Source of the DNA: Bacilli bacterium
GTDB lineage: Bacteria; Bacillota_I; Bacilli_A; RF39; UBA660
Direction of reading: 5' to 3'
Length of the DNA stretch: 58,253 nucleotides
NCBI GenBank assembly: GCA_028693035.1
Contig: JAQUWE010000008.1
Span: 1 to 58,253, forward strand
Shown here: piece by piece, positions 44,682 through 55,500 of the stretch
How positions within the stretch are numbered: position 1 is the stretch's first letter
How the letters are laid out: the number at the start of each line of letters is the position of its first letter
The notes under the pieces: model-generated
Databases searched by the model: none
Told to the model about the DNA's origin: nothing
What the model saw: only the letters and a program-made list of their open reading frames with translations
Made by a program: the position numbers and the translations under genes

Positions 44682-47600
44682 CTAAAACAATGACAATTGA
44701 CTTGATTCATCCCAGCCTTCAAAAAGTCCCATCATACGCATTTTATCAATAATTGTTCCAGAAGCTTTTGCTCTTTTCTGGAAATCTTCAATACTTAAAA
44801 ACGGTCCTTTTTCTCTTTCTTCTACAATTTTTTTAGCAACGGTATACCCAAGTCCTTCAATAGAAGAAAATGGTGGATAGATGGTTTTGTCATCTTTTAC
44901 TCCAAAAACAGTTGCCTGACTTTTATAAATATCGACATTAGCAAAGGAAACACCACGTGCAGTTGCTTCTAAAGCAAGCTGTAAACTTTCTTGTGTGCCC
45001 CTTTCTTTATTGGTAGCCTCGTTTCCTTTCATTTGTATTTCTAAGAAACGACTACGAATGGCATCATACCCTTTCACCATTGCTTCGACATCTACATCCG
45101 TTGCTTTAGAAGTGAACCAAGAAGCATAATACCAGACAGGATGATGTACCTTAAAATAAGCAATTCTAAAAGCACTTGTTACATACGCAGTTGCATGGGC
45201 TTTCGGGAACATGTACTTGATCTTTTGGCATGATTTAATAAACCATTCTTCAATCCCTGCTTCTTTCATTTCTGCTTCCATATCTGCCCAAGTAGCGGGA
45301 TCTTTAGAAGCTCTTCCTTTACGAACAAATTCCATAATTTTAAAAGCACGAATTGGTTTGAGTCCATGATACATTAAATAAACCATGATATCATCACGAC
45401 ACCCAATAACATCTTTAAATGGAACCACTTTATTTCTAATTAACTCTTGGGCATTTCCAAGCCATACGTCTGTACCGTGTGATAAACCAGAAATTTTAAT
45501 AAGTTCGGCAAAACTTTTTGGTTTTGTATCTACAAGCATACCGATGGTAAAGTTGGTACCAAATTCTGGAATTCCTAAAGTACCTGTTTCATTTAAAATC
45601 TGTTCTTTGGTAACACCCAAAGGCTCTGGTGATAAAAATATGTTCATGGTAGGTTTATCATCTAGTGGTACTTTGGTAATGTCCATTCCAGAGAAATCTT
45701 GAATCATACGTAGTTGTGTTGGATCCGAATGTCCTAAAATATCTAGTTTTAAAACATCTTCATCGATTGCATGATAATCAAAGTGCGTGGTTCTCCAAGC
45801 AGAAGTTGGATCATCTGCAGGAAACTGGAAAGGGGTAAAATCAAAGACATCCATATACCCTGGTATAACAACAATTCCTCCAGGATGCTGCCCTGTTGTT
45901 CTTTTTACACCCGTACATCCCATTGCCAAACGTTCTACCTCAGCCGTACGCATGGTAAGACTTCTGTCTTCACAGTACCCTTTTACATAACCAAAGGCTG
46001 TTTTTTCTGCAACTGTACCGATGGTTCCTGCTCTATACACATTGTCTACTCCAAATAAAACCTTGGTATATTCATGTGCAGAAGCTTGGTTTAAATCAGA
46101 AAAGTTTAGATCGATATCGGGTACTTTATCGGCATTAAAGCCAAGGAAAGTCGCAAAGGGCATATCGTTTCCATCTTTAATCATTTTGGTACTACACTTA
46201 GGACAATCATGATCTGGAAGGTCAAACCCACTCGAGTAAGTTGCACCAAGGGCTTTGCCATCCAATTCAAAAATACTATGTTTACAGTTTGGACACATAT
46301 AGTGGGCAGGAAGTGGATTTACTTCTGTAATCCCCATTAAGGTTGCGACAAAGGAAGAACCAACAGATCCTCTGGAACCAACCAAATAACCATCGTCATT
46401 TGAATGCTTTACAAGTTTTTGAGAAATTAAGTAAATTACATCAAAGTGTCCTCCGATGATACCACCCATTTTTTTCTCTACCATCTTGTCTAATTCTTTA
46501 TCTTCTATTTCTTCCTCTGCATTAGCTTTCATATTTTCTTTGAGCAAAGCTTTAACGGCTGTATCTCCTTTTAAAATAACTTCATGTAGTCTTTCAAATG
46601 CTTCTTTCAAAAAAGCCTCTTCTTCTAAATTTTCTTGTTTTAAATTTTCTTTAATGGTATCAAAAACACCATCACCATATAACTCTTTAGCAATACGTTC
46701 TTCAATGTTATAAGGAAGCGGTTCTCCATACATTTCTTTTGCTTTTGTATAAACAAGATTGGTTACTGTTTCTACGGAATTGGCAATTTCTGGTGAAAAG
46801 GGAATTCCACCTGTTTCAATAATAACTTCAATAATCTCAATCATATCCGCTATTTTATTGGTATTTTCTACTACAATTTCATAAGCTTCTTCTTTTCCAA
46901 GGAAAGCAAATTCTTCTAGCATTTCATCTGTGGTTCTTAAATGCATAGAAGGAATATCCGTAATATTATTTCTAGCAAGAGGATGTCTTCCTCCGCCAGG
47001 TACTTTTTGGTTTACAATAATTTCACGATATACTTTATCTTCTTTTCTTAAATGATGTACATCTCCTGTTGCGACAATGATTTTACCAGCATTTTTAGTA
47101 CCACGAATAACTTTACGAATATTTTCTAATAGATCTTCTTTAGAAGCAAAACTCTGGTTTTGTAATAAATGGTCATAACAAGCAGGAGGCTGCACTTCTA
47201 CATAATCGTAGAAATTGATAATATTGGTAAGTTCTTCTTCACTCTTACTACTTGCTTCTCTAAAGACTTCCCCTTCGTAGCACCCACTTCCAATAAAGAG
47301 ACCTTCTCTATATTCTTCGATTTTACTTCTAAGAATACGTGGGGTTTTATATAAATAAGTGGTGTTGGCTAAACTGATAATTTTAAAGAGGTTTTTAAGG
47401 CCTACTTTATTACGGGTTAAGATATTGATATGGTATCCACGTCCATATTTGTGAATTTCATCTTTGGATACCAGTTTATCTAAATCTGTCATTTTTTCTA
47501 AATTTAAACCATCTAATTTCTTCATCATTTTATGGAAAACCAAAGCCGTTCCTTCCGCATCGTAATCTCCTCTATGGTGCGCAGTTTCATCAAATGGTAC

Positions 47601-49313
47601 ACTATATCTTTTGACAAGTGCAGATAGACTATGACGAGCAAAATTATTATCCATGGTTCTAGAAAGCTCTAATGTATCAATAACAGGATTTTTGAGAGAC
47701 CCTAAGTTGTATTTCTTTAAAGCCATTTCTAAGAAAGAAACATCAAATTTGGCGTTGTGCGCAACCAAAGGCAAATCTCCATACCATTCTATAAAACGTT
47801 TGATGGCATTTTCTTCATTGTCTTTATCCGCAAGCATCGCATCTGTAATCTGTGTGATTTCTATAATTTTAGCAGGCAAAGGTCTTCCGGGATTGATTAA
47901 CTCATCATATTTTTCAATAATAACACCGTCTTTGATTTTAACCGCACCAACTTCAATGATGGTATCTCCACCACCAGCATTAAAACCAGTTGTTTCAAAG
48001 TCGAAAACGACATAGGTATTGTCTAAAAGAACACTATCGTTTGGTCTTAAGACAATATCCACAGAATCATCAATCATAAGAAGTTCTGTACCATAAATAC
48101 CTTTAAACTTATCTTCTTCTTTTTCAATACCTCTATTGACATCTCTTACATAGTGGTAAGCTTCTACAAAACCTTGTACCCCATTATGATCTGTAATAGC
48201 AAGGGCTTTGTGTCCCCATGACTGCGCTGTTTTAAGAAGGGTTTTGGCATCTACTACCCCATCCATTTGACTCATCTTGGTATGGGCATGTAGTTCTACT
48301 CTTTTGACAGGTGCTGTATCTACTACTTTTTCTTCTTCTTTCACTAAAATATTGATATCACGCACATTAAAGGTAAGTTCTTTACTATATTGATCATCTT
48401 TGACAAGTCCACGCATTTTAAACCATTTGCCTTGTTTTAAATGTTTTAATATTTTTTTAACTTCCTCTTCTTCATTCACAAATATTTTACCATACATACT
48501 ATCTGTATAATCTGTCATCTTTAAAGTTAAAATGGTAAGACCTGTTCTGGTTTCTCTTACATCGACAGGTGCGAAAATATAAGCTTCTAAAGTAACATTG
48601 TTAGATGCCCTTACTACATCTTTCATGTGAGAGGCTTGTGTATCTATCATTCTACCAATTACAACTTCTGCATTGTCTGGTTCTTGAATAAGAGGTTTTC
48701 TTTTAAAGTCTCCTTTTGGAACAAACTTTTTCTTAGGTTCTTCTGGCGTAGGTTCTGAAGTAGGAACTGCCATTTCTGAAATACGTTTTGCTTCTTCTAA
48801 AAGTTCTTTTTCAATTTCTTTTTGATTGGCTTCACTCTTTTCTTTATTCACAAAAGTTTCTATTTGAAGAGGAAAACCACATCTTTCTAAATCTTTACAA
48901 AGAGTTCTTAAAATCGTATGAAATTTCATTTCTTCAGAACGATTATTGGCTTCTACTCTTAAAATATTATTTTCTAAAGTAAGAGGCGCTGATACAAAAG
49001 GGGCTAATAAAGGAGCATTTTCTTTATATAAACGAATAAAGTATTGATAATATGCGGTTACATCTTCTTCTGTATAAGATTCTACAAAAAGACAAAGTCC
49101 TACCTTTTGAACAGAAGGAAAAGCATTTGGTAAAAGTTCTTTACACTCTAAATAAAGATCTAAAGGGATTGCTTTTTTTAATGAGATTTCAAAAAGGTAA
49201 GAAGTTTTATCTTTACTTCCTACAATCCTCTTTAAAGCACCTTCTTTAAAGAAAGTCCATTTTTCTTTACCAAGATCTATTTGTTTTAATAATATTTCTA
49301 GTTTATCCTGCAT
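44682..49313 (-). CDS. polC: DNA polymerase III, PolC-type alpha subunit
   Basis: At 1543 residues this is a full-length PolC, the main replicative polymerase of low-GC Gram-positives. The domains are an N-terminal region, an OB fold (residues about 220-325), a PHP domain (VELHAHTKMSQMDGVVDA) interrupted by a proofreading exonuclease (VVFDFETTGFNAGGGDTIIE, with AHNAKFDVSF and HRGDYDAEGT), the zinc site (CPNCKHS, then CPKCSTKM), and the polymerase palm with PDIDLNFS and MAQ-type fingers. It is about 100 residues longer than the Bacillus enzyme, mostly in the N-terminal half. AAGGTGG lies before the ATG. Confidence 0.97.
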   Translation of the reverse strand: MQDKLEILLKQIDLGKEKWTFFKEGALKRIVGSKDKTSYLFEISLKKAIPLDLYLECKELLPNAFPSVQKVGLCLFVESYTEEDVTAYYQYFIRLYKENAPLLAPFVSAPLTLENNILRVEANNRSEEMKFHTILRTLCKDLERCGFPLQIETFVNKEKSEANQKEIEKELLEEAKRISEMAVPTSEPTPEEPKKKFVPKGDFKRKPLIQEPDNAEVVIGRMIDTQASHMKDVVRASNNVTLEAYIFAPVDVRETRTGLTILTLKMTDYTDSMYGKIFVNEEEEVKKILKHLKQGKWFKMRGLVKDDQYSKELTFNVRDINILVKEEEKVVDTAPVKRVELHAHTKMSQMDGVVDAKTLLKTAQSWGHKALAITDHNGVQGFVEAYHYVRDVNRGIEKEEDKFKGIYGTELLMIDDSVDIVLRPNDSVLLDNTYVVFDFETTGFNAGGGDTIIEVGAVKIKDGVIIEKYDELINPGRPLPAKIIEITQITDAMLADKDNEENAIKRFIEWYGDLPLVAHNAKFDVSFLEMALKKYNLGSLKNPVIDTLELSRTMDNNFARHSLSALVKRYSVPFDETAHHRGDYDAEGTALVFHKMMKKLDGLNLEKMTDLDKLVSKDEIHKYGRGYHINILTRNKVGLKNLFKIISLANTTYLYKTPRILRSKIEEYREGLFIGSGCYEGEVFREASSKSEEELTNIINFYDYVEVQPPACYDHLLQNQSFASKEDLLENIRKVIRGTKNAGKIIVATGDVHHLRKEDKVYREIIVNQKVPGGGRHPLARNNITDIPSMHLRTTDEMLEEFAFLGKEEAYEIVVENTNKIADMIEIIEVIIETGGIPFSPEIANSVETVTNLVYTKAKEMYGEPLPYNIEERIAKELYGDGVFDTIKENLKQENLEEEAFLKEAFERLHEVILKGDTAVKALLKENMKANAEEEIEDKELDKMVEKKMGGIIGGHFDVIYLISQKLVKHSNDDGYLVGSRGSVGSSFVATLMGITEVNPLPAHYMCPNCKHSIFELDGKALGATYSSGFDLPDHDCPKCSTKMIKDGNDMPFATFLGFNADKVPDIDLNFSDLNQASAHEYTKVLFGVDNVYRAGTIGTVAEKTAFGYVKGYCEDRSLTMRTAEVERLAMGCTGVKRTTGQHPGGIVVIPGYMDVFDFTPFQFPADDPTSAWRTTHFDYHAIDEDVLKLDILGHSDPTQLRMIQDFSGMDITKVPLDDKPTMNIFLSPEPLGVTKEQILNETGTLGIPEFGTNFTIGMLVDTKPKSFAELIKISGLSHGTDVWLGNAQELIRNKVVPFKDVIGCRDDIMVYLMYHGLKPIRAFKIMEFVRKGRASKDPATWADMEAEMKEAGIEEWFIKSCQKIKYMFPKAHATAYVTSAFRIAYFKVHHPVWYYASWFTSKATDVDVEAMVKGYDAIRSRFLEIQMKGNEATNKERGTQESLQLALEATARGVSFANVDIYKSQATVFGVKDDKTIYPPFSSIEGLGYTVAKKIVEEREKGPFLSIEDFQKRAKASGTIIDKMRMMGLFEGWDESSQLSLF

Positions 49314-49337
49314 AATACCACCTTTTCTTATTGTATC

Positions 49338-49367
49338 AAAAAAAAGCCTTTTCAGAAAGACCTTTTC
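49338..49367 (-). terminator. Terminator between the zinc-ribbon gene and polC
   Basis: On the minus strand AAAAGG-TCTTT pairs imperfectly with AAAGG-CTTTT and runs into TTTTTTT. Confidence 0.5.
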
Positions 49368-50039
49368 CTATTTTATTATCGTAAGAAATGTATTTGTTAG
49401 AAAAATAAGGGTAAGCCAGAAGCCTATTCTCATACTATAATAGAAAACAAAGTAAATCATGTAATGGTGTACCTTCCAGTGATCCATCACTTTCCAAGTT
49501 AGCCATTTACTTAAATAATAAGTAAGTCCTAATAAAAGTCCACTTCTAAGAAAAGGAAGCCACTTTGTAAAGGAAAATGAGAAAACCTCGGTATTTAAGA
49601 AAGTATAAATCAAACTTAATAAAATAAGTACAAGAAGAACCATAGAGTATTTAAAGAGGGATACAAAGAAATTATCATCGGGTCTTCTATAAGAAACAAT
49701 ACTTTCTATAATAGCAATTCCTGTTAATATAAAAAGAATATTTTTAGTTAGTGGCTTTACAAATGTCGTAATAAAAGGATGAAAATTTCTAACTGGCTCT
49801 ATAAAAGTAGCAAGCCATATCAATAAAGTAAAAGCAATCGCAAGAATGAGAAAAAAGGTAACACCACTATAGGTATTTTTATACATTTCTTTTTCTTCAG
49901 TAGCTGTTTTATTATAATTGATTTCATCGTATTTTTTTTTGGTTTTATCTCCTTTGTATTCTAACATATTATTAAAACCACATTTCGTACAATACACTTC
50001 TTTAGGTCCGAGCGGGAATCCACATCTTTTACATACCAT
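49368..50039 (-). CDS. Zinc-ribbon membrane protein, unknown function
   Basis: The 223-residue protein begins with a zinc ribbon: two CxxC pairs in VCKRCGFPLGPKEVYCTKCG. A charged linker follows, and then five predicted membrane helices from about residue 55. Such ribbon-plus-helices proteins are common in Bacillota and have no agreed role. It lies between prmC and polC on the same strand, with terminators on both sides, so it is probably transcribed alone. Confidence 0.75.
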   Translation of the reverse strand: MVCKRCGFPLGPKEVYCTKCGFNNMLEYKGDKTKKKYDEINYNKTATEEKEMYKNTYSGVTFFLILAIAFTLLIWLATFIEPVRNFHPFITTFVKPLTKNILFILTGIAIIESIVSYRRPDDNFFVSLFKYSMVLLVLILLSLIYTFLNTEVFSFSFTKWLPFLRSGLLLGLTYYLSKWLTWKVMDHWKVHHYMIYFVFYYSMRIGFWLTLIFLTNTFLTIIK

Positions 50040-50069
50040 GCTTATCTCTCCTATCTATCCTTATTATAA

Positions 50070-50098
50070 AGAAAAAAAGGCATTTAGAAAAGCCTTTT
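50070..50098 (-). terminator. Terminator of prfA-prmC
   Basis: AAAAGGC and GCCTTTT (50092-50098 with 50075-50081 on the other strand) form a stem with a ten-base loop and run into TTTTTTTC on the minus strand. Confidence 0.75.
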
Positions 50099-50139
50099 TA
50101 TATATTTATTAAAGTTTCTATCTTTTAAAGAAATGTTGC

Positions 50140-50895
50140 TTATTTATTTTGCGTTGGTTTGTTATTAAAAACAAATACAAAACGATCTCTCCCTTGCATA
50201 TCTTTTTCTACTTTGACTACAGCTTCTTTAAAATGTTTTTTTGCGATATCCTTTACTTGTTCTCCTTGGGTTTCTCCAATTTCAAAAGCAAGTATACTGT
50301 TAGGTTTTACTTTAGATACAGCCATTTCTAATATTTGTTCATAAAAGAAAAATCCATTGTTGTCGGCAAATAAAGCATTGTGTGGTTCGTTTTGATATAC
50401 AATCTCCATAATTTCTTCTGATCTATCTATATAAGGAGGATTGCTGATGATAACATCATAAGAACCCTGAAGAGGTTCTAATAAATTCCCCTCATGAAAA
50501 GTAACTTCAGCATGATTGCTTTTTGCATTCTCTTTTGCTACTTCTAAAGCACCTTTTGATAGATCCGTTGCTTCTACAATTGCTTCTTCGCATTTTTTCT
50601 TCAGTGTAATGGCTATACATCCACTACCAGTACCAATATCTGCAATATGGATTGGACTCGTAAAGGTACTTTTTATATATTGCAAGGTTTTGTAAACAAG
50701 TTCTTCTGTTTCAAATCTTGGAATCAAAACATTTTTGTTTACAGTAAAAGGAAAACCATAAAAATCAACATTCCCAATAATATATTGTGGTGATTCTCCA
50801 TTTTTTAAACGTACAATCGCATTTTCCCATTGGTCTTCACTCATATATTTTTTGATATAAGCAATATTTTTTTCTAATAATTCTGTATTGTTCAT
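50140..50895 (-). CDS. prmC: Release factor glutamine methyltransferase PrmC
   Basis: The 251-residue enzyme methylates the Gln of the GGQ loop in release factors. The N-terminal helical domain ends with PQYIIGNVDFYGFPFTVN, the SAM site is IADIGTGSGCIAITL, and the Gln-binding motif is ISNPPYID. It is slightly shorter than average. It follows prfA without any spacer, and the two functionally linked genes form an operon, as in many bacteria. Confidence 0.95.
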   Translation of the reverse strand: MNNTELLEKNIAYIKKYMSEDQWENAIVRLKNGESPQYIIGNVDFYGFPFTVNKNVLIPRFETEELVYKTLQYIKSTFTSPIHIADIGTGSGCIAITLKKKCEEAIVEATDLSKGALEVAKENAKSNHAEVTFHEGNLLEPLQGSYDVIISNPPYIDRSEEIMEIVYQNEPHNALFADNNGFFFYEQILEMAVSKVKPNSILAFEIGETQGEQVKDIAKKHFKEAVVKVEKDMQGRDRFVFVFNNKPTQNK

Positions 50896-51951
50896 TTATT
50901 CGCCTTTTAATTTACGAGTTTGGTCTTCTGTAATAAGGGCTTCAATGACTTCGTCTAAGCTTCCTTCCATGACGCGGTCTAGTTGTTTTAAGGTAAATCC
51001 GATACGGTGATCTGTGACTCTATTTTGTGGATAATTATACGTTCTGATTTTTTCGGAACGATCTCCTGAACCTACTTTGCTTCTTCTTTCGTTTCCAACG
51101 GCTTCTTCGTGTTCACGTATTTTAAGTTCATAGAGTCTTGTTCTTAGCATTTGCATACAAATTTCTCTATTTTGAATTTGGCTACGTTCATTTTGACAAG
51201 TTACTACAATACCAGTAGGTAGATGGGTCATACGAACGGCACTATCGGTTGTATTAACACCTTGGCCTCCACAACCACCACTACGGAAAACATCGACTCT
51301 AATATCTGCTGGGTTCAATTCTACATCGACTTCTTCTGCTTCTGGCATGATAAGAACGGTTGCGGTAGAAGTATGTGTACGTCCTTGTGTTTCTGTGTCT
51401 GGCACTCTTTGAACACGGTGCGCTCCACTTTCATATTTTAGTTTAGAGTATACATTGTCTCCTTTTACTTTGAATTCAATTTGTGAATAACCACCAGCTT
51501 CGCATGATTCCTCATTTAAAACTTCAATTTTCCATCCTTGTTTTTCTCCATATTTAGCGTACATTCTGTATAGGTCTCCTGCAAAAATATTGGCTTCATC
51601 TCCACCAGCTGCACCTCTAATTTCAACAATAACGTTTTTGCCATCATTAGGATCTTTTGGTAAAAGCAATACTTCCATTTGTGCTTCTAACTTTTCTTTT
51701 GTATTTTGTGCTTTTTCTAATTCTTCTTTCGCATATTCTGCAAAATCAGGATCACTTGCCATTTCTTTGGCCCCGTCAATATCTGCTAATACGACTTTAT
51801 AGTCTTGATAAACTTCATAAACATCTTTTAAAGCGGCTTGTTCTTTGGTAAGCTCTAATGTTTTTTTGATATTACTAAGAACTTCTGGTTTCATAAGTTC
51901 TTCTGTAAGTTCATCATATTTATTTTGAATTGTTTCTAATCTTTCTAACAT
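50896..51951 (-). CDS. prfA: Peptide chain release factor 1
   Basis: At 351 residues this is a full-length RF1, which ends translation at UAA and UAG. The catalytic loop reads GGCGGQGVN, with the GGQ intact, and the codon-recognition region reads HRVQRVPDTETQG, so the PxT tripeptide is PDT rather than PAT or PVT. B. subtilis-type RF1 proteins also vary at the middle position. GGAGG precedes the ATG. It has its own promoter in the gap to the tRNA genes. Confidence 0.97.
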   Translation of the reverse strand: MLERLETIQNKYDELTEELMKPEVLSNIKKTLELTKEQAALKDVYEVYQDYKVVLADIDGAKEMASDPDFAEYAKEELEKAQNTKEKLEAQMEVLLLPKDPNDGKNVIVEIRGAAGGDEANIFAGDLYRMYAKYGEKQGWKIEVLNEESCEAGGYSQIEFKVKGDNVYSKLKYESGAHRVQRVPDTETQGRTHTSTATVLIMPEAEEVDVELNPADIRVDVFRSGGCGGQGVNTTDSAVRMTHLPTGIVVTCQNERSQIQNREICMQMLRTRLYELKIREHEEAVGNERRSKVGSGDRSEKIRTYNYPQNRVTDHRIGFTLKQLDRVMEGSLDEVIEALITEDQTRKLKGE

Positions 51952-51990
51952 ATTATTCCTCCATTTAATTGTAATGAAATTCCAAGCTCA

Positions 51991-52020
51991 ATTATACTAT
52001 AAATGAACGTATTTAGCAAA
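51991..52020 (-). promoter_or_regulatory. prfA-prmC promoter
   Basis: -35 TTTGCT (52015-52020), an 18-bp spacer and a perfect -10 TATAAT (51991-51996) lie on the minus strand. Confidence 0.6.
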
Positions 52021-52113
52021 CAATATTACATATCTTTTATATAGAAAAGGTACATTTTTTTATATAATTTCATATAATAAAGTATAAATTTTAAAAAACC
52101 CCTACTTTTTCAC

Positions 52114-52142
52114 TTGTAATAGATAATTCTTTTTGATATAAT
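52114..52142 (+). promoter_or_regulatory. tRNA-Cys/tRNA-Gly promoter
   Basis: -35 TTGTAA (52114-52119), a 17-bp spacer and a perfect -10 TATAAT (52137-52142) lie directly before the first tRNA. Confidence 0.8.
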
Positions 52143-52158
52143 GAAAAAGTAATTTGAT

Positions 52159-52232
52159 GGGTCCGTAGCCAAGTGGTAAGGCATGGGACTGCAACTCCCT
52201 GATCGCTGGTTCAAATCCGGTCGGGCCCTCCA
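52159..52232 (+). tRNA. tRNA-Cys (anticodon GCA)
   Basis: The acceptor arms GGGTCCG and CGGGCCC pair with one G-U. The anticodon loop is CTGCAAC with GCA, and the T loop is GGTTCAAATCC. The discriminator base U is followed by an encoded CCA (52230-52232). It is the first gene of a two-tRNA transcript. Confidence 0.96.
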
Positions 52233-52237
52233 AATAT

Positions 52238-52311
52238 GCAGATGTGGTTTAATGGTAGAACATAACCTTGCCAAGGTTAGGACGGGAGTTCGATTCTCCT
52301 CATCTGCTCCA
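52238..52311 (+). tRNA. tRNA-Gly (anticodon GCC)
   Basis: The acceptor arms GCAGATG and CATCTGC pair perfectly. The anticodon loop is TTGCCAA with GCC, and the T arm is GGGAGTTCGATTCTCC. CCA is encoded at 52309-52311. It lies five bases after tRNA-Cys. The 3' half is a common integrase target, and accessory DNA begins right after it. Confidence 0.96.
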
Positions 52312-52322
52312 TATAAAATTTC

Positions 52323-52351
52323 AAAACCTTGTATTTCAAGGTTTTTCTTTT
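52323..52351 (+). terminator. Terminator of the tRNA operon
   Basis: AAAACCTTG (52323-52331) pairs with CAAGGTTTT (52337-52345) and is followed by TTTCTTTT. Confidence 0.9.
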
Positions 52352-52427
52352 GTTTATAAGGGTTAAGTCAACATTTTTATCGTGTTTTGTCAACACTATT
52401 TTAGCCTTAAAAGTGCTTACTTTTGGC

Positions 52428-52474
52428 AAAAACAAGTCCAAAACAAGACCAAAAACAAGACCAAAAACGAGACC
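52428..52474. repeat. Four tandem copies of a 12-bp repeat
   Basis: The unit aaaaacaagacc repeats about four times; the first copy has one substitution, the second lacks one A, and the fourth has one substitution. It lies in the gap between the tRNA terminator and the STAND gene, next to a strong hairpin. No function is evident. Too few copies and no spacers, so not CRISPR. Confidence 0.7.
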
Positions 52475-52525
52475 AAAGAAAAAAATAGCACACATAATTT
52501 ATACAAACAATTATGTGTGCTATTT
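52474..52525 (-). terminator. Very strong terminator of the STAND gene
   Basis: A perfect 17-bp stem, aaatagcacacataatt (52483-52499) with its complement (52509-52525), encloses a 9-base loop. On the minus strand it is followed by a run of T. It lies 46 bases after the stop codon. Confidence 0.85.
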
Positions 52526-52570
52526 GCTTTACGTCTATTTAGCAACAAATTTGTAAATCAATTAATACAA

Positions 52571-55500
52571 TTATATTTTTTGAAAACTATAGCGGTTGCA
52601 TTCTTCTTTAATTTCAAAATACCTTGATATAATAGCATCATAAATACCATCCTTTTTTAATTGCATTACAAATTTTTCATTATTCATGTTTTCTTCTATG
52701 TTTATTCTTTCATCAGAATTATATATGAATTGATTGTATGTACTTAGTTTTTGAAATATTAGGCTGTCTTCAAACATAAGACCTATTATGTCAACGTTTT
52801 TCGTTGCGTACAAAATAGAGGAATTAGCCTCTTCTATCTCAAAAGCATAATATTCGACGAGTAGTCGAAAAAGCACTTCATGATTGTCATCATAAGGTAG
52901 TTGATAAAATGAGGGAGCAATGATTTTTTGATAATATTTTTTTTGATCATATAATGATACTAAATGATGAAAACAATCTATGTAATAAAGATTAATTTCT
53001 TTAAAAAGATTATATAAAATCTCAGAAAAAGAAATCTTTTTATCATCAAAAGTATTTAACATAAGATAATAGCAATAAAAATAAGGGTGAATAAATTGAA
53101 AATATCTTCCCTTATGTTCAATCCACTTTACTTTTTTTATCATTTCACTATCTAAATTATACTTAACTAAATCATTTATCTCAAAAACGGTACTTCCCTT
53201 TTCATATAAACTCCATACTAAAGACATTACTTTACTACCATTGTTTTTAATATATCGATTACTATTTAGTAATTTTTCTATAAATTGAAATGGGTTTGAA
53301 AATTGATTGCCACGATTTAATTCCTTAATATATACATTTAAACATTGTTTGCTTTTTAAAATAGGTCTAAAATATTCATTTTTAAAATCAACATAAAATC
53401 TTCTTTTGTTTTTCAATAGTTTTTTTCTTACAATACCTATAATTGCCTTATCTTCTAAATATTCGTTTTTAAAAATTAAAACATTCACTTTTTTCTGGAT
53501 TTGTTTTTTTAATTTTTGTGTATCATTATAATATTTTTCATCTTCCCATAATTCATTTGATTTCTCAATAAATTTTTTATCACCGGCTATTTTCCAATAA
53601 GCTTCATCTAATTCCTTTTCAACCCATTTTGGCATTTTATATTCAAAATCATGAAATAATTTTTCTGCTTCAATTCTTAAATAGTCCAATTCAATTTCAT
53701 CATAGCTTGACTCTAATTCTACCTTTTCGTCATAAATAGCTTCATAAATATAAGAAAACAACCCCCTTCTCTTATATTTAACTACAAATTGGTGAAATTC
53801 TTGTGGAAAAAAAACTTTAAACCTTGATAAAATCTCAAAATCTTCCCTTGTGTCCGTTTCTGTATAGTACAATGTAATGATATTTTCAATATCTGGCAAA
53901 GGACGTAGTTCATTCACCTTTTTTATTAAATATGGATAAGAATCAAAATAATGTCTATTTAACAACATTAACATCTCTATGCTTGTACTAATTTTAAGCG
54001 TCTTATTATAAATATAGTCAAATAGCAATGGATATTTTATATTGAAATCTGACGTCAACAAATCTTCCATCTGATCTACAAGAGTTGAATATTGTTCTTC
54101 TTTAAAAGTATCAAAGTAGTCAATCAATTCTTTTTGAATTTCATTTTGCATAAATTCAGAATTTAACAAATAGAATTTTAGAGCTTCAAAATTTTTTATT
54201 TTTGAAAATAGTAATTCCAAGTAAATATCTAAGTATTCCTTAAAATATCTTAGTACAATTTCTCGGTAATTCGGATTTATAAAAATAATTTTTAATGTTC
54301 CCTCTGCTTCATAACAACTAGAAAAAGTTTGTTCTATTTTGGAAAGGATGACATAAAAGGGGTTTTCCATTTGTAATTCTCGCGATATTAATATCATTAG
54401 ATTATTATAAGTATTCTTAATATTAAAAAGCGAATTTTCCTTTTCTAAAGCTAATATAAATAAAAGCATTTTTTCAGGAATTGCTAGATTATCAATAATT
54501 TCTTTCCAGTAATCGTATGGATCATTTAAATATTTATGAAATTCAGATAATACATTATTATGATAATTCATTTTAAAAAATTCAGCAATTAAACGAGGAG
54601 TATAATTTACATGCGTTATTATTGATTCCCAAGAATCCAAGATACCCTTATAATCTTCATAAGAATAGTTTGTAGCCACCAAATGCTGATTTAAAATTTC
54701 AAATTTATATTTTAAATCATGTAGTTCAATCCTCAATAAATATTTGTTGGTATTGTATTTTCCTTTTAAAGAAGACAGATATTTTATACCATCTTGGAAA
54801 ATATATTCTCTTGTTGTAAGAATAAATAATGTATTTTCTGATTGATGAACCAACTCAAGTAGATGCCATAAATTATCTTTATCTTTATTAGAAATGTTTG
54901 AATCTAATTGAATATTTCCCCAAAAATCATCAAAAAAGAAAATTTGTTTTTGGTTGACCTGATACATTTTTGCAAAATCATTCACATTATTTAAAGTAAT
55001 CAATTGATAGTCATCTGCTTTTAAATAATAATCAATTAATTCTAATGCCATAGCGGTTTTTCCAATTCCTGGTTCCCCAGAAATAATAATGCTATTATTT
55101 CTATCTAATAATTCAATTGCTTCAAAAAAATATAAACCTCGAATGTAGGTTCTTTTGTTATTTTCTATCTTTTTTAGTGTGGTAAGATTATAAGTTGCAA
55201 AATCATGATGAACAGTTTCTTGAATAGTCTTTTTTAAGTGATAAGTGTTTGGAATTTGTAATTTCATATACATCCCAAAAATCTTATCATATTTAGATTT
55301 TTGAAGCATAATATTTAAATCTTCTGAATCTATTAAATCATTGTCACGTAAACGATTGTTAAATAAAGTAAGAATACTTTTCCTCTGTTCTTTATCTAAA
55401 AACAAACTTAAAACAATTATTATACGTAGATTATTATCTTTATATTTATGTAAGTCATCATCTAATTTTTTTAAAGTTTGTTTAAAATCTTTACAAGTAG

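Noticed and set aside
50896-51951. Altered stop-codon recognition because RF1 has PDT instead of PAT
   Set aside because: The middle position of the PxT tripeptide varies among normal RF1 proteins, and the genes here read correctly with the standard code.
52428-52474. Possible CRISPR array
   Set aside because: The repeats are 12 bp, directly adjacent with no spacers, and no cas gene is present.
52277-52495. A 72-codon minus-strand reading frame with GLVF repeats that runs into the tRNA-Gly gene
   Set aside because: It consists of the antisense of the tRNA 3' end, the tRNA terminator and the 12-bp repeats, has no ribosome-binding site, and the repeated residues are simply the translated DNA repeat.
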